A DNA stretch of 64,000 bases from Acidobacteriota bacterium (GCA_019639235.1 JAHBSG010000022.1:1-64000), one strand, 5' to 3'. Counted from the first letter of the stretch, positions 17,748 to 26,479 are shown. Numbers and translations: made by a program. Notes: generated by a model from the sequence alone, not told the origin.

Positions 17748-17966
17748 ATGAAAGAAGAATTGATAGCCCTTGCGGGCGTAGTGATAGATAAACAGCCGAA
17801 CGCTTATTTCAAGGTTCAGGTCAATGACAGCGACCACGTCGTGCTCGCGACCATCTCGGGCCGCATGCGCCGCAACCGAATCCGCATCCTGATGGGCGAC
17901 CGCGTCGACGTTGAACTCTCGCCTTACGACCTGACCAAGGGCCGGATCACCTACCGCCACAAGTAA
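17748..17966 (+). CDS. infA: Translation initiation factor IF-1
   Basis: 72 residues, an OB fold with the family text [59 protein letters not shown]-1 binds the ribosomal A site with IF-2 and IF-3 during initiation. The gene is monocistronic rather than in the ribosomal-protein cluster, so it may be a second copy or the only one; the window cannot decide. It has no Shine-Dalgarno sequence, and a TATAAT box lies only 10 nt before the ATG. Confidence 0.95.
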   Translation: MKEELIALAGVVIDKQPNAYFKVQVNDSDHVVLATISGRMRRNRIRILMGDRVDVELSPYDLTKGRITYRHK

Positions 17967-17986
17967 GCTTACGGCCAATTAGTTTC

Positions 17987-18011
17987 AGGGGCTTCGCGTC
18001 GCGAGGCCCCT
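17987..18011. terminator. Terminator between convergent infA and Xaa-Pro aminopeptidase genes
   Basis: An 11-bp stem (AGGGGCTTCGC / GCGAGGCCCCT, one G-T pair) closes a GTC loop. The T-tract is short (TTTAGTTG), so efficiency is uncertain. Confidence 0.6.
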
Positions 18012-18029
18012 TTAGTTGCGCCCAAGGTT

Positions 18030-19637
18030 TCAACGACGGCTCGGGAAGAGCGACGCCGTGTAGTTCACTTCCTTCGAAGCACGGGCCATGAAGCTTTCGA
18101 TATCCGAGATCGAACGCGGCAGGGCCTTGTTCATCCATTCAACGCCGGTCGTGGTGACGAGCATATCGTCCTCGATGCGAACGCCGATGCTTTTGTATTT
18201 TTCGAACGCCGGCTTGACCTTGGCGATGAACTCGCGGTTCTCGGGTGTATCCGGCAGCCAATCGAGAGTGTCGGGGCGGATGTAGATGCCCGGCTCGTTG
18301 GTGAAGACCATTCCCGGAGCGAGCGGCGTGCCGTAGTCGCCAACGTCGTGGACGTTCATTCCCAGCCAGTGGCCGAGCCCGTGCATGTACCAGCGGCGGA
18401 ATTGCTGGCCGTCCTTGGCCGTTACGAGCCCGAGCCGGAAGAGCCCGTCCTCGATGACCCGTGCTGCCTCGGCCTGAAGTGCCGCGAAACGGACGCCTGG
18501 CTTGGTCATCTTGGCAACGGCTTCCTGCGCGTCGTAAACGATCTGGTAGATCTCGGCCTGTTCTTTTGAGAACTTGCCGTTGACCGGGAAGGTCCGAGTG
18601 ATATCGGCGGTGTAATGTTCATACTCGGCACCGACATCCATCAGCAGCAGGTCGCCGCTCTTAACTTCGCCTTTCGGTATTTGGTAGTGGAGCGTCGTCG
18701 CATTCTGGCCGCAGCCGACGATAGACGGGTAGCCCCAATAATCCGCGTTGCGGCGGCGGAATGTGTATTCGACCTCGGCCTGCACCTCATATTCCCATTT
18801 GGCGTGGTGCACCATCGCCATTGAACGCATATGAGCCTCGGTCGAAATGTCGATGGCGTGCTGCATCAGCTTGATCTCATAGGGCGATTTGACGAGCCGG
18901 AGCTGGGCGAAGATGGGGGAAGCGTTTCTGACCTGAAATCCGCGGCTGACCGTTCGGCCGATCGAGTCTGTATTCCAACCATTAATAAAAGCCCGCTCCT
19001 GCGTATACTCCCTATTATTCGGGCTGGACGTCGGTTCGAGCATGTACAGGTGCGCCTGATTTCTTCTTGAGGCTTGGTAAATTGGGTCCAATTCGCTGAA
19101 ATCGATCTCGATGCTGCTCTCAGAAACTGCGGAACTGAATGAGTTTTTTGTTTTGAGTGCGGCGACAAAGGATTCAAATAAGTGTGAAGCAAAAATATTT
19201 TGCAGTCCCGAAATTCTGCCTGCGTCTTCGACCGAATACATCTTGCCGTCCCATGTCTCGGATACGGGATTTCGGACCGGCAAAAATAGGTATTCTTTGA
19301 CCGTGTTCCCGCTCTTGGTCAATACAAACATCGTACCTTTCTGTTTCAGTCCGGTGAGATATACGAAATTGTTCTCTTGCCGAAACACATAAGAAACCGA
19401 ATTGGAATAGATCTTAGGCTCGGCTGACACAAGGATGAGAACACTGTTGTCCTCCATCTGGGCTGCGACGGCCGCTCGGCGCTTTGCGAGCTCGGCCTGC
19501 CGCTCGGCGTCGGTGAATCGCGGGGCTTGCGGCGTAACCCGAATGGCCGGTCCCGCCGAGGGTTGCGAAAAGACCGCGGCCGAAAGGCCGGAAAGGAGAA
19601 ACGCGGCGATGATGATCCAGATGATTGCTTTCTTCAT
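18030..19637 (-). CDS. Exported Xaa-Pro aminopeptidase (M24B, PepP-like)
   Basis: 535 residues from ATG 19637 with GAGGAAA upstream; the frame extends 109 codons further through a 9-nt repeat array, and that part is not coding. Signal peptide 1-24 (IIWIIIAAFLLSGLSAAVFSQ). N-terminal creatinase-like domain (~40-240), then the pita-bread domain with all five metal ligands visible: D334, D345, H423, E448, E489 (motifs MDVGAEYEHYTAD, HGLGHWLGMNVHD, TNEPG, RIEDD). It removes an N-terminal residue before proline using two Mn/Zn ions. The signal peptide implies action in the periplasm, unlike cytoplasmic PepP. Single gene. Confidence 0.92.
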   Translation of the reverse strand: MKKAIIWIIIAAFLLSGLSAAVFSQPSAGPAIRVTPQAPRFTDAERQAELAKRRAAVAAQMEDNSVLILVSAEPKIYSNSVSYVFRQENNFVYLTGLKQKGTMFVLTKSGNTVKEYLFLPVRNPVSETWDGKMYSVEDAGRISGLQNIFASHLFESFVAALKTKNSFSSAVSESSIEIDFSELDPIYQASRRNQAHLYMLEPTSSPNNREYTQERAFINGWNTDSIGRTVSRGFQVRNASPIFAQLRLVKSPYEIKLMQHAIDISTEAHMRSMAMVHHAKWEYEVQAEVEYTFRRRNADYWGYPSIVGCGQNATTLHYQIPKGEVKSGDLLLMDVGAEYEHYTADITRTFPVNGKFSKEQAEIYQIVYDAQEAVAKMTKPGVRFAALQAEAARVIEDGLFRLGLVTAKDGQQFRRWYMHGLGHWLGMNVHDVGDYGTPLAPGMVFTNEPGIYIRPDTLDWLPDTPENREFIAKVKPAFEKYKSIGVRIEDDMLVTTTGVEWMNKALPRSISDIESFMARASKEVNYTASLFPSRR

Positions 19638-19774
19638 TATTTCCTCAATGTTGTGTTGGCCGAGCACATCGGCAACCCGGAAGAGCTTTGTATTGGCTTC
19701 ATTATATACGCAAAAAGGCGATTTCGGTTTCCGTCCGTCCTCGGGTGTTTCATTTTTCGGGCATCGCGCGTTCG

Positions 19775-19882
19775 CGGAAACATCGGAAACACCGCGAACA
19801 TCGGAAACATCGGAAACATTGGAAACGCCGCGAACATCGCGAACATCCGGGACACATGGGACGAATGGGACAGATGGAACAA
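19775..19882. repeat. Degenerate 9-nt tandem array, 12 units
   Basis: Twelve consecutive nonamers, read on the plus strand. The commonest is CGGAAACAT, with variants CGCGAACAT, TGGAAACGC and, at the 3' end, ATGGGACGA and ATGGGACAG. Period 9 is kept without slips over 108 bp. Confidence 0.85.
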
Positions 19883-19985
19883 GCGCCCGGGCCTGGAGAT
19901 TTGTGAAGTAGGATTTGGGATTTGGGATCTGCATTTTCGCATTGTCAATTGTTAATTGGATCATCGGGAATTGGTTAAGAATGGG

Positions 19986-20128
19986 CTTCGGTCTTCGGTC
20001 TTCGGTCTTAAGTCTTTGGTCTTTTGGTCTCCGGCTAACAGCTAACGGCTAATAGCTTAGAGCTTACAGCTACAAACATCTTGCCGTGTCTCACTGCTCA
20101 CGGCTCATCGCTCACCGCTCACTTCACC
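19986..20128. repeat. Three adjacent heptanucleotide arrays
   Basis: CTTCGGT units (19986-20028, with one 8-nt slip), then AGCTAAC-type units (20033-20074: GGCTAAC, AGCTAAC, GGCTAAT, AGCTTAG, AGCTTAC, AGCTACA), then NNGCTCA units (20094-20121: CTGCTCA, CGGCTCA, TCGCTCA, CCGCTCA). All have period 7 but different words. Confidence 0.85.
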
Positions 20129-20184
20129 CCGCTGTCCATTCTCCTAGGCGTTAAATCCAAAGTGAACGGCGATCCGTGAGATAC

Positions 20185-20256
20185 GGAAGATATGGATGAA
20201 ATGGAAGTTCTGGAGAGTTGCGAAGGTTGCGAGAGTTTCGAAAGTTGCCGAGAGTG
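20185..20256. repeat. Second degenerate 9-nt tandem array, 8 units
   Basis: Eight nonamers in register, from GGAAGATAT and GGATGAAAT to CGAAGGTTG, CGAGAGTTT, CGAAAGTTG and CCGAGAGTG. The word drifts gradually from GGAAGNNNT to CGANAGTTG. Confidence 0.75.
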
Positions 20257-20432
20257 AGGTCCGGGTTGCCGGATGGAATAGCGTTGAGGTTCGACGACTT
20301 GCGCAATTCGGTCGATCCGCGGATCAGCCCGGATAGATGTCGGTAAATAAGACCGGAATGGCTACGTGATCTTTCGGGGGCACGCACCGAGCATCGTCAT
20401 GAGAGTCAACGACGTTTTCAGGATGTATAAAT

Positions 20433-21269
20433 TCATTGGCCGAGGCCGTACATTCGATCTTCGATCATTCTTCGTCGCTCGTCGATTTCGCTCCTGTTAC
20501 CGGATTCCGACAAAGAAGTTAAAAGGTTCTTGAGTTGCGGCGAAATATCTTGAGGAGCGGAGCTTAGGAGTTCTCTTAATCGAGCGAGGGCCGCCGCGTC
20601 TTCTGATCGAGCGAGTTGGTTAAGTGTTCTACCGGTATCAAACAGCCAAAGGCTCTTTTGTTCGCTGATGAGATCGTTTCGGATAAGTTCAATTATCAAC
20701 GGCTTTACGTGATCTAAATTAATCGAGCCCTCGACATCGCGATCGAGAGCGAGTTCTCTTCGAACTGTTAAGAACTGCCCAGGCAGGAAATCATTGAGCG
20801 AAGCTGCCGAATCCGACCAATAGCCAATCTGGAGCCAATTGGCTTTCGTCGGCCGAAAGTTATATACAATTATTCCCTGAACCCAGATCGGTTTTCCACT
20901 GAGCGTTACGGGCGAGAAACTTGACCGACGCGCGGCGTTGATCGAATTACTGACCAATAAAGGATGGCCAGATACCTTTTTTGCCTCGTAAACGCGCCCG
21001 CATGGATCGATGAGAATGCCGATTGTTACACGTCCGCTAACATTCACGGCTCGAGCCGCGGCGGAAAACTCCGGCTTGACCAATTCGATGGCTCGGGCAT
21101 TCAGAACTCCGAAAGAGATAATGCTGTTTCCATCTTTCGGTTTCTGAAATTTTGCGCCAGGCGAGCAGACGACCGCTTGGTTCGCAGTTTGTCCCAATAC
21201 CCCATCGGCAAAGGCAAAAATGGCCAAAACGAACGCGATGCCTAGGAAAAGACGCAGAAATCTGTTCAT
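20433..21269 (-). CDS. Exported TonB C-terminal-domain protein
   Basis: 278 residues from ATG 21269; an ATG two codons upstream (21275) is equally possible. Signal peptide to about residue 27 (FLGIAFVLAIFAFADGVLGQ). Residues ~55-145 match the TonB_C fold: VKPEFSAAARAVNVSGRVTIGILIDPCGRV, then a helix SINAARRSSFSPVTLSGKPI and strand GIIVYNF. The C-terminal half is helical and has no recognised domain. In Acidobacteria such proteins often lack the classical TonB membrane anchor and proline linker, and that is so here. It could be a periplasmic TonB-like partner of outer-membrane receptors, but this is inference. Probably monocistronic. Confidence 0.65.
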   Translation of the reverse strand: MNRFLRLFLGIAFVLAIFAFADGVLGQTANQAVVCSPGAKFQKPKDGNSIISFGVLNARAIELVKPEFSAAARAVNVSGRVTIGILIDPCGRVYEAKKVSGHPLLVSNSINAARRSSFSPVTLSGKPIWVQGIIVYNFRPTKANWLQIGYWSDSAASLNDFLPGQFLTVRRELALDRDVEGSINLDHVKPLIIELIRNDLISEQKSLWLFDTGRTLNQLARSEDAAALARLRELLSSAPQDISPQLKNLLTSLSESGNRSEIDERRRMIEDRMYGLGQ

Positions 21270-21326
21270 AAACATTTAGACACCGATTCCCCGAAAGTGT
21301 TCCCGTAAACGTTCAAGTCACGGACA

Positions 21327-22082
21327 TCAGGGCTTGCCCAGATGGCAAGCTACGATCATTTCCCGGACGGCTTGGCTGAGGCCGACGAAGACGGAGCGGG
21401 AGATGATGTTGTGGCCGATGTTGAATTCGGTGATCTCGGGGATGGCGGCGAGGGCGGCGATGTTTCGATAGGTCAGCCCGTGGCCGGCGGCGACGATGAG
21501 GCCGAGCGAGCGGGCGTGGACGGCGGCCGTGCGGATCCGTTCGACCTCGGCGGCGGCTCGGCGTTCGCCATCGCCGTGCATCGCACGCGAGCCGAGTGTG
21601 AGTTCGGCATATTCTCCGGTGCAGAGTTCGACCTGCTGTGCTCCGGCGTTCTTTGCTGCCTCGATCTGCTCGGCTGCGGGGTCGATGAAGATGCTGACGA
21701 AAACACCGGCGGCCTTTAGCCGCTCGACAGCGTTCTTGATTACGTCAAAATTACCGATCACATCCAGCCCGCCCTCGGTCGTCACCTCATTAGGCTTTTC
21801 GGGCACGAGAGAGACCGCGTCGGGCCGTGTGCGTTCGGCGATCAAGAGCATCTCATCGGTCGCGGCCATCTCCACGTTCAAATAGGTCGTGACGACGTCG
21901 CGGAGCAACTCGATGTCGCGGTCCTGTATGTGGCGGCGGTCGCCGCGGAGGTGGACCGTAATGCCGTTGGCACCGGCCTGTTCGCAGATCACGGCGGCGG
22001 TGATGATGCTCGGCTCGATGGTCTTGCGGGCCTCGCGGATGGTGGCTACGTGGTCGATGTTTACGTTAAGGCGTGCGGACAT
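21327..22082 (-). CDS. pdxJ: Pyridoxine 5'-phosphate synthase
   Basis: 251 residues from ATG 22082 ([19 protein letters not shown]); an ATG three codons upstream is also open. TIM barrel with the PdxJ signatures [46 protein letters not shown] and AGHGLTYRN. It condenses 1-deoxyxylulose 5-phosphate with 3-amino-2-oxopropyl phosphate to make pyridoxine 5'-phosphate (DXP-dependent vitamin B6 pathway), in the cytoplasm. It lies downstream of the glycosyltransferase, separated by a repeat islet, so co-transcription is doubtful. Confidence 0.95.
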   Translation of the reverse strand: MSARLNVNIDHVATIREARKTIEPSIITAAVICEQAGANGITVHLRGDRRHIQDRDIELLRDVVTTYLNVEMAATDEMLLIAERTRPDAVSLVPEKPNEVTTEGGLDVIGNFDVIKNAVERLKAAGVFVSIFIDPAAEQIEAAKNAGAQQVELCTGEYAELTLGSRAMHGDGERRAAAEVERIRTAAVHARSLGLIVAAGHGLTYRNIAALAAIPEITEFNIGHNIISRSVFVGLSQAVREMIVACHLGKP

Positions 22083-22092
22083 ACAAAACATC

Positions 22093-22146
22093 TTACCGCA
22101 GAGACGCCAAGACGCAGAGGGAATCCGAACAGGATTTACAGGATGG
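22093..22146. repeat. Composite short-repeat islet between pdxJ and the glycosyltransferase
   Basis: Two motifs abut: CCGCAGAGACG / CCAAGACGCAGAGG, then GAACAGGATT / TACAGGATGG (period 10). Words of both types are common interspersed repeats in environmental bacterial genomes (recalled, not checked). Confidence 0.5.
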
Positions 22147-22210
22147 CCAAGATATTTTGCCCCACGGGCCGCTGCCTTTGTGGTAATGGAGCCGAAAATG
22201 GACTGCTCGT

Positions 22211-22951
22211 CTATTTGGGACCGTAAATGCCTTTGCGGGCATTTCGGCGGATCTGGCGGACCTCGTCAAACATGCGGACGCTGTCGCGGAGGACATTGAC
22301 CTTGCTGCGGTCGTCGTTGTTCCAGCGGACGGCGATCTCCTTAAGCCGAAGCCCGCGGCGACGTGCGACATAGAGAAACTCGACGTCAAAGCCGAAGCGC
22401 TCGATCTGCATCACATCGAGCAGCGGGCGAAATTTCTCAAGATCGAATGCCTTAAATCCGCATTGCGTGTCCCAGAAGGGCATTCCGGTCATTAAGCGAA
22501 CGACGAGATTGAACACCTTGCCGCCCTGTTCGCGCCGCCACGGCTGATGGGTGCCGATCAGCGAACGGTCGAGTGCCCGCGAGCCGAAGGTGATGTCAAA
22601 CTCGCCTGCCTTGATCGGATCGATGATCTTCGGCATTTCCTCGATGGGCGTGGAAAGATCGGCATCGGAAAATAAGGCGATCTTTCCTTCGGCGGCAAGC
22701 AGGCCGGTCTTTACCGCGTAGCCTTTCCCGCGGTTCTTTTCATAGCGGATGACGCGGCCGGGCACTTCGGGCCGTTCGTTGAAAGCTTCTTCGGCGACCT
22801 TTGCCGTAGCGTCGCTCGAGCCGTCATCGACGACGATCACCTCGGCCGAGCTGCCGGTTTCGGCAATATACTTCAAGACCTCGCGGACGGTAGCTCCGAG
22901 CCGTTCCTCTTCATTGTACGCCGGTATTACGATCGAGACCTCAATGCCCAT
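22211..22951 (-). CDS. Family 2 glycosyltransferase, dolichyl/polyprenyl-phosphate glycosyltransferase-like
   Basis: 246 residues. GT-A fold starting [19 protein letters not shown], with [10 protein letters not shown], the nucleotide-sugar metal motif FSDADLSTP, and the later GSRALDRS and [10 protein letters not shown] segments. The last two are typical of dolichyl-phosphate beta-glucosyltransferase-like enzymes. No transmembrane helix follows the catalytic domain, so it is membrane-associated at most. It likely loads a hexose from a UDP or GDP donor on polyprenyl phosphate for glycan or protein modification. Donor unknown. Upstream lies a palindrome-rich intergenic stretch. Confidence 0.85.
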   Translation of the reverse strand: MGIEVSIVIPAYNEEERLGATVREVLKYIAETGSSAEVIVVDDGSSDATAKVAEEAFNERPEVPGRVIRYEKNRGKGYAVKTGLLAAEGKIALFSDADLSTPIEEMPKIIDPIKAGEFDITFGSRALDRSLIGTHQPWRREQGGKVFNLVVRLMTGMPFWDTQCGFKAFDLEKFRPLLDVMQIERFGFDVEFLYVARRRGLRLKEIAVRWNNDDRSKVNVLRDSVRMFDEVRQIRRNARKGIYGPK

Positions 22952-22980
22952 AAAAAGCTCAAATACTACCCACAGATTAA

Positions 22981-22994
22981 CAGTTTGTAAACTG
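22981..22994. promoter_or_regulatory. Perfect 14-bp palindromic site (CAGTTT-GT-AAACTG)
   Basis: CAGTTT, GT, AAACTG lies 30 bp upstream of the glycosyltransferase start in the divergent interval shared with ctpA. It is of a size and symmetry typical of repressor operators. No candidate regulator is adjacent. Confidence 0.3.
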
Positions 22995-23026
22995 CTATCG
23001 CACGCCCGGTTTCAGAACTTTAGCTG

Positions 23027-23061
23027 CCCGCAGGCGTAATAGTTCCGGGCAAGCCTGCGGG
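23027..23061. repeat. Inverted repeat (9-bp perfect stem)
   Basis: CCCGCAGGC (23027-23035) pairs with GCCTGCGGG (23053-23061) around a 17-nt loop; no T-tract follows. It looks REP-like rather than a terminator and lies between divergent genes. Confidence 0.5.
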
Positions 23062-23119
23062 AGTGCGTCCGGGGAAGGCTTTGGCGGCAACCATTGCCCC
23101 GCGGAAAGCGACTAAGATA

Positions 23120-23128
23120 TGCTATATT
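23120..23128 (+). promoter_or_regulatory. Extended -10 element for ctpA
   Basis: TGCTATATT matches an extended -10 (TGnTATAAT-like). Transcription would begin near 23135, about 16 nt before the ATG, just before the AGGGG ribosome-binding site. Confidence 0.35.
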
Positions 23129-23150
23129 CGAGCATTAAGGGGCAGCATTA

Positions 23151-24776
23151 ATGACCAGAAGTTATTTCCTTTACGCAATACTGATCATCGCACTCGGGGC
23201 CGTTGTTGGCGGGGTTTTCGGAAAGTTTCCGGCCGCGACCCAGGCCGATACGACCGTAACGCCGGCCAAGGTCTCGGCGGATTTTCGCGAAGCTCTTGAG
23301 GTTATCGAGAATAACTACGTTGGCAAGCCCGACAGCGAGAAAACGCTCGATTCGGCGGTTCAGGGAATGCTTTGGTCGCTCGACCCGCATTCGCAATTCT
23401 TTACTCGCGACGAATTCAGGAAGCTTTACGAGGAGCAGTCCTCGCAGTTTTACGGCATCGGCGTTTCGATAATGCAGCACCGGGACGGCGTTTACGTCCA
23501 GTCGGTCATCCCGGGAACTCCGGCGGACAAGGCGGGAATACGTTACGGCGACCGTTTCATCGAGGTTGACGGCAAGGACGCCCGCGAGTGGACGAGTGCA
23601 GAGGTTTCCGGCAATGTCCGCGGCGAACGCGGTACCAAGGTCAAGGTAAAGGTCGAGCGGGCCGCTTCGGCAACCCCGGTCGAGTTTGAGATCACCCGCG
23701 GCGGCGTTCCGCTGCCCTCGATCCGCAACTACTTTTTGCTCTCGGACGGCGTCGGTTATATCGGGCTGACCGGCGGCTTCCAGGAGACGACCTCGGAGGA
23801 ACTGAACGACGCGATCGCTGACCTGCAGAAGCGCGGAATGACGAGCCTTGTGCTCGATGTTCGGGGTAATCCGGGTGGGCTGCTTCCGCAGGCGATAGAT
23901 GTTGTCAGCAAGTTCATTCCATCGGGACAGACGGTCGTCTCGGTCAAGGGTCGCTCGCGTTATGCGATAAGCCAGGAACTCCGCTCACGTGGCGGCGAGC
24001 CGAACCGATTGCCGCTGGTTGTGCTTGTTAATGGTGGCTCTGCTTCGGCTTCGGAGATCGTTGCCGGGGCCGTTCAGGACTATCGCCGCGGGCTTGTGGT
24101 CGGGAGCGACAGCTTTGGTAAGGGATTGGTCCAGCGTGTGTTTCCGCTGCCGTACGGGACGGGTCTGACGCTTACAACGGCGAGGTTCTACACGCCTTTC
24201 GGACGTTCGCTCCAGCGCGATTACTCGAACGGATCGATCTACGAATATTTCACCCACGGCGGTGCCGAGGATGAAGAAGCGCCGCGGCCGAAGCCGGCAG
24301 GCGTTCCGGTAAAGCTTCCGGATGGCCGCGTGCTGATGGGCGGCCGCGGCATTGAACCGGACGTAGAGGTAAAGGGACAGGCGTTCAATCAAACGCGTTT
24401 TCGGATCAATGACGCTGCTTTCTATTTTGTTAGGCAGTTGGTTGCCGGCAAGATCAGCGGGCTCGAAAGCTACAAGGTTGACCGGCAGAATCATCAATGG
24501 TCGATCGCCCCGGACGCTTTTCCGATAACCGACCGATTGTTCGAGGCGTTCAAGGCGTACACGCTGGCGAATAAGCAGAACGCACTTACGGCCGAAAACC
24601 TTGCCGCAGAGGCCGACTATGCACGGATGCGGCTGAGGATGGAGATCGCGACGGCAAATTATTCGAACGAAGCGGGCATTCAGGTGCTTCTCGAGCGCGA
24701 CCCGCAGGTCCTTAAGGCCGTCGAGGTAATGCCGGAGGCTCGCGGCTTCGTCGATAACAACCTTGCCTCTAAGTAA
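23151..24776 (+). CDS. ctpA: Carboxyl-terminal processing protease (S41A)
   Basis: 541 residues. N-terminal signal anchor (FLYAILIIALGAVVGGVFG), the S41 N-terminal helices, a PDZ domain (~95-185, GIGVSIMQHRDGVYVQSVIPGTPADKAGIRYGDRFIEV), and the catalytic core. The Ser/Lys dyad is S299 in GGSASASEI and K324 in SDSFGKG, 25 residues apart as in known CtpA enzymes. It cleaves periplasmic proteins near their C-termini. The C-terminal ~130 residues are helical and longer than in minimal CtpA. Probably monocistronic; a terminator follows. Confidence 0.94.
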   Translation: MTRSYFLYAILIIALGAVVGGVFGKFPAATQADTTVTPAKVSADFREALEVIENNYVGKPDSEKTLDSAVQGMLWSLDPHSQFFTRDEFRKLYEEQSSQFYGIGVSIMQHRDGVYVQSVIPGTPADKAGIRYGDRFIEVDGKDAREWTSAEVSGNVRGERGTKVKVKVERAASATPVEFEITRGGVPLPSIRNYFLLSDGVGYIGLTGGFQETTSEELNDAIADLQKRGMTSLVLDVRGNPGGLLPQAIDVVSKFIPSGQTVVSVKGRSRYAISQELRSRGGEPNRLPLVVLVNGGSASASEIVAGAVQDYRRGLVVGSDSFGKGLVQRVFPLPYGTGLTLTTARFYTPFGRSLQRDYSNGSIYEYFTHGGAEDEEAPRPKPAGVPVKLPDGRVLMGGRGIEPDVEVKGQAFNQTRFRINDAAFYFVRQLVAGKISGLESYKVDRQNHQWSIAPDAFPITDRLFEAFKAYTLANKQNALTAENLAAEADYARMRLRMEIATANYSNEAGIQVLLERDPQVLKAVEVMPEARGFVDNNLASK

Positions 24777-24798
24777 GGTTCTCATAAATTAAGAATTT

Positions 24799-24836
24799 GC
24801 GGACGAGCTTGGCGATCAGGTTCGTCCGCTCTATTT
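24799..24836 (+). terminator. Terminator after ctpA
   Basis: A perfect 8-bp stem GCGGACGA (24799-24806) / TCGTCCGC (24822-24829), followed by a weak T-rich stretch TCTATTTAT. Confidence 0.55.
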
Positions 24837-24911
24837 ATAGGCGGTAAATCGGCACTCGCGGATTCAGGCTTTGCGGTGCGATAGAGTAAAATACTCAAAG
24901 CCCGGCTTTCT

Positions 24912-25997
24912 ATGTATAAACAGATCGGAGTATTGACCGGCGGCGGAGACGCCCCGGGGCTAAATGCCGTTATTCGGGCGGTCGTGCGTACGGCCGTAAA
25001 TGAATACGGGATGAAGGTGATCGGCATCGAGGATAGCTTTGAAGGCATTCTCGGTGAGACGCGGACGGTTCAGCTAACGCCGAAATCGGTCAGCGGCATC
25101 CTGCCGAAAGGCGGAACGATCCTTGGCACCCGCAACCGCGGCAGCTTTGTAAAAATAGTTGACGGCGTGCCGGTCTTTCCGGAAATGCCGATCTCGGAAG
25201 CCCTTGCGAACCTCGATATTCTTGGGATCGAAGCGTTGATCGTGCTCGGCGGCGAGGGAACGCTCGCGATTGCGGAACAATTCGATAAACGCGGCTTTCC
25301 TGTGATCGGAGTGCCGAAGACGATCGATAACGACCTGGCAGCTACCGAACTGACGTTCGGTTTCATGACGGCGATCGACATCGCGACCGAGGCTCTCGAC
25401 CGCCTGCACACGACCGCCGCGTCACACGACCGAGTGATGATCCTTGAGGTGATGGGCCGTCACACGGGCTGGATCGCACTGCACGCGGGCCTTGCCGGAA
25501 GTGCGGATATCATCCTGATCCCTGAGATACCTTTCTCGTTCGACTCGGTCATCAAGAAGGTGAAGGAACGCGAGGCGAACGGGTCGCGATTTACGAACAT
25601 CGTCGTCGCTGAGGGTGCCAAAGAGGTCGGCGGCGGAGAGATGTATCTGGATGCCAAGCATACGCGGCTTGGCGGTGTCGGTGACTACGTCCGGCGAAAG
25701 ATCGAGGAGCTCACCGAAAAGGAGACACGGTGCGTTGTGCTCGGCCACCTTCAGCGTGGCGGCAGCCCGAACGCCTTTGACCGAATGCTCGGAACGAGCT
25801 TCGGGGCCTGTGCCGTTCGGGCGCTTGCCGAAGGTGAGTCAGGGAAAATGGTCGCCTTCCAGGCCTCGACCATCGTAACTGTGCCGATCTCAGAGGCGGT
25901 CGCAAACTTGAAGACCGTGCCGATCGATGGACAGCTCGTCCGGACGGCTCGCGATATCGGCATCTCGTTCGCATCGCCGGCCGAATCGGATATGTAG
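24912..25997 (+). CDS. pfkA: 6-phosphofructokinase, group III, probably ATP-dependent
   Basis: 361 residues. Nucleotide loop GVLTGGGDAPGLNAVIR, GGEGT at 113-117, PKTIDND at 135-141, and the sugar-phosphate motifs EVMGRHTGWIA and LGHLQRGGSP. It phosphorylates fructose 6-phosphate in glycolysis. The residue after the acidic one in GGEGT is Gly, as in ATP-using enzymes; PPi-using ones have Asp there. The Lys in PKTIDND occurs in both types of group III (family knowledge), so ATP is preferred but not proven. greA starts 14 bp later, so the genes are likely co-transcribed. Confidence 0.93.
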   Translation: MYKQIGVLTGGGDAPGLNAVIRAVVRTAVNEYGMKVIGIEDSFEGILGETRTVQLTPKSVSGILPKGGTILGTRNRGSFVKIVDGVPVFPEMPISEALANLDILGIEALIVLGGEGTLAIAEQFDKRGFPVIGVPKTIDNDLAATELTFGFMTAIDIATEALDRLHTTAASHDRVMILEVMGRHTGWIALHAGLAGSADIILIPEIPFSFDSVIKKVKEREANGSRFTNIVVAEGAKEVGGGEMYLDAKHTRLGGVGDYVRRKIEELTEKETRCVVLGHLQRGGSPNAFDRMLGTSFGACAVRALAEGESGKMVAFQASTIVTVPISEAVANLKTVPIDGQLVRTARDIGISFASPAESDM

Positions 25998-26011
25998 CGA
26001 AAGTTTTTGAA

Positions 26012-26479
26012 ATGGAAGAAATACGAAAAAAGATCAAGGACGAGCTTGATACGCTCGAAGAGGAACTTCACTTCAAGCTCCCGAAGGAGATCCAGAAGGC
26101 ACGCGAGTTCGGCGACCTGCGTGAGAACGCGGAGTATAAGGCCGCGATGGAGCGGCAATCGATCGTCCAGGCGAGGATAATGCAGCTCCGGAAGCGGATG
26201 AGCGAGGTCGATTCGATCGACCTTTCGAAGATCCCGACCGACCGCGTCGCTTACGGCTCGGAGGTCGTGCTTTTCGAGATCGAGACCGAAGAAAAGGTGA
26301 CGTACCGGCTCGTAACCTCGGAAGAAAGCGACCCGGAGAACGGCAAGATCTCGACCGTATCGCCGATCGGGCAGGCGCTGATCGGCCGGGAAGAGGGCGA
26401 TGAGGTCCGCGTGAAAACGCCGACCGGCTGGCGTTCATTTGAAATAACGCGGTTGACGACGATCCACGAGATAGAATAG
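26012..26479 (+). CDS. greA: Transcription elongation factor GreA
   Basis: 155 residues. An N-terminal antiparallel coiled coil (1-75) bears the acidic tip with FGDLRENAEYKAA, whose D and E residues coordinate the Mg2+ used for RNA cleavage. A C-terminal FKBP-like domain (EKVTYRLV…SPIGQALIGREEGDEVRVKTPTG) completes it. GreA enters the polymerase secondary channel and rescues backtracked complexes. It follows pfkA by 14 bp and heads a run of tightly spaced genes to accC. Confidence 0.95.
   Translation: MEEIRKKIKDELDTLEEELHFKLPKEIQKAREFGDLRENAEYKAAMERQSIVQARIMQLRKRMSEVDSIDLSKIPTDRVAYGSEVVLFEIETEEKVTYRLVTSEESDPENGKISTVSPIGQALIGREEGDEVRVKTPTGWRSFEITRLTTIHEIE

Larger units (their letters stand above)
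19638..20432. other. Gene-free repeat island
   Basis: About 795 bp without a supportable gene. It holds three separate short-period tandem arrays (listed individually). Frames across it, such as 20151-20387 minus, are low-complexity artefacts of the repeats. Confidence 0.6.

Noticed and set aside
19638-19964. 109-codon N-terminal extension of the Xaa-Pro aminopeptidase
   Set aside because: It translates the 9-nt repeat array (VSDVSDV-like text); the ATG at 19637 has a proper ribosome-binding site and starts a signal peptide.
19775-20256. CRISPR array
   Set aside because: Units are only 7 or 9 nt with no unique spacers of constant length, and no cas genes are present.
20151-20387. 78-codon minus-strand frame in the repeat island
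   Set aside because: Low-complexity translation of the second nonamer array with no start signal.
24884-24896. GAGTA-AAA-TACTC dyad before pfkA as an operator
   Set aside because: Only 5 bp per arm and overlapping a likely -10 (TAAAAT); easily chance.
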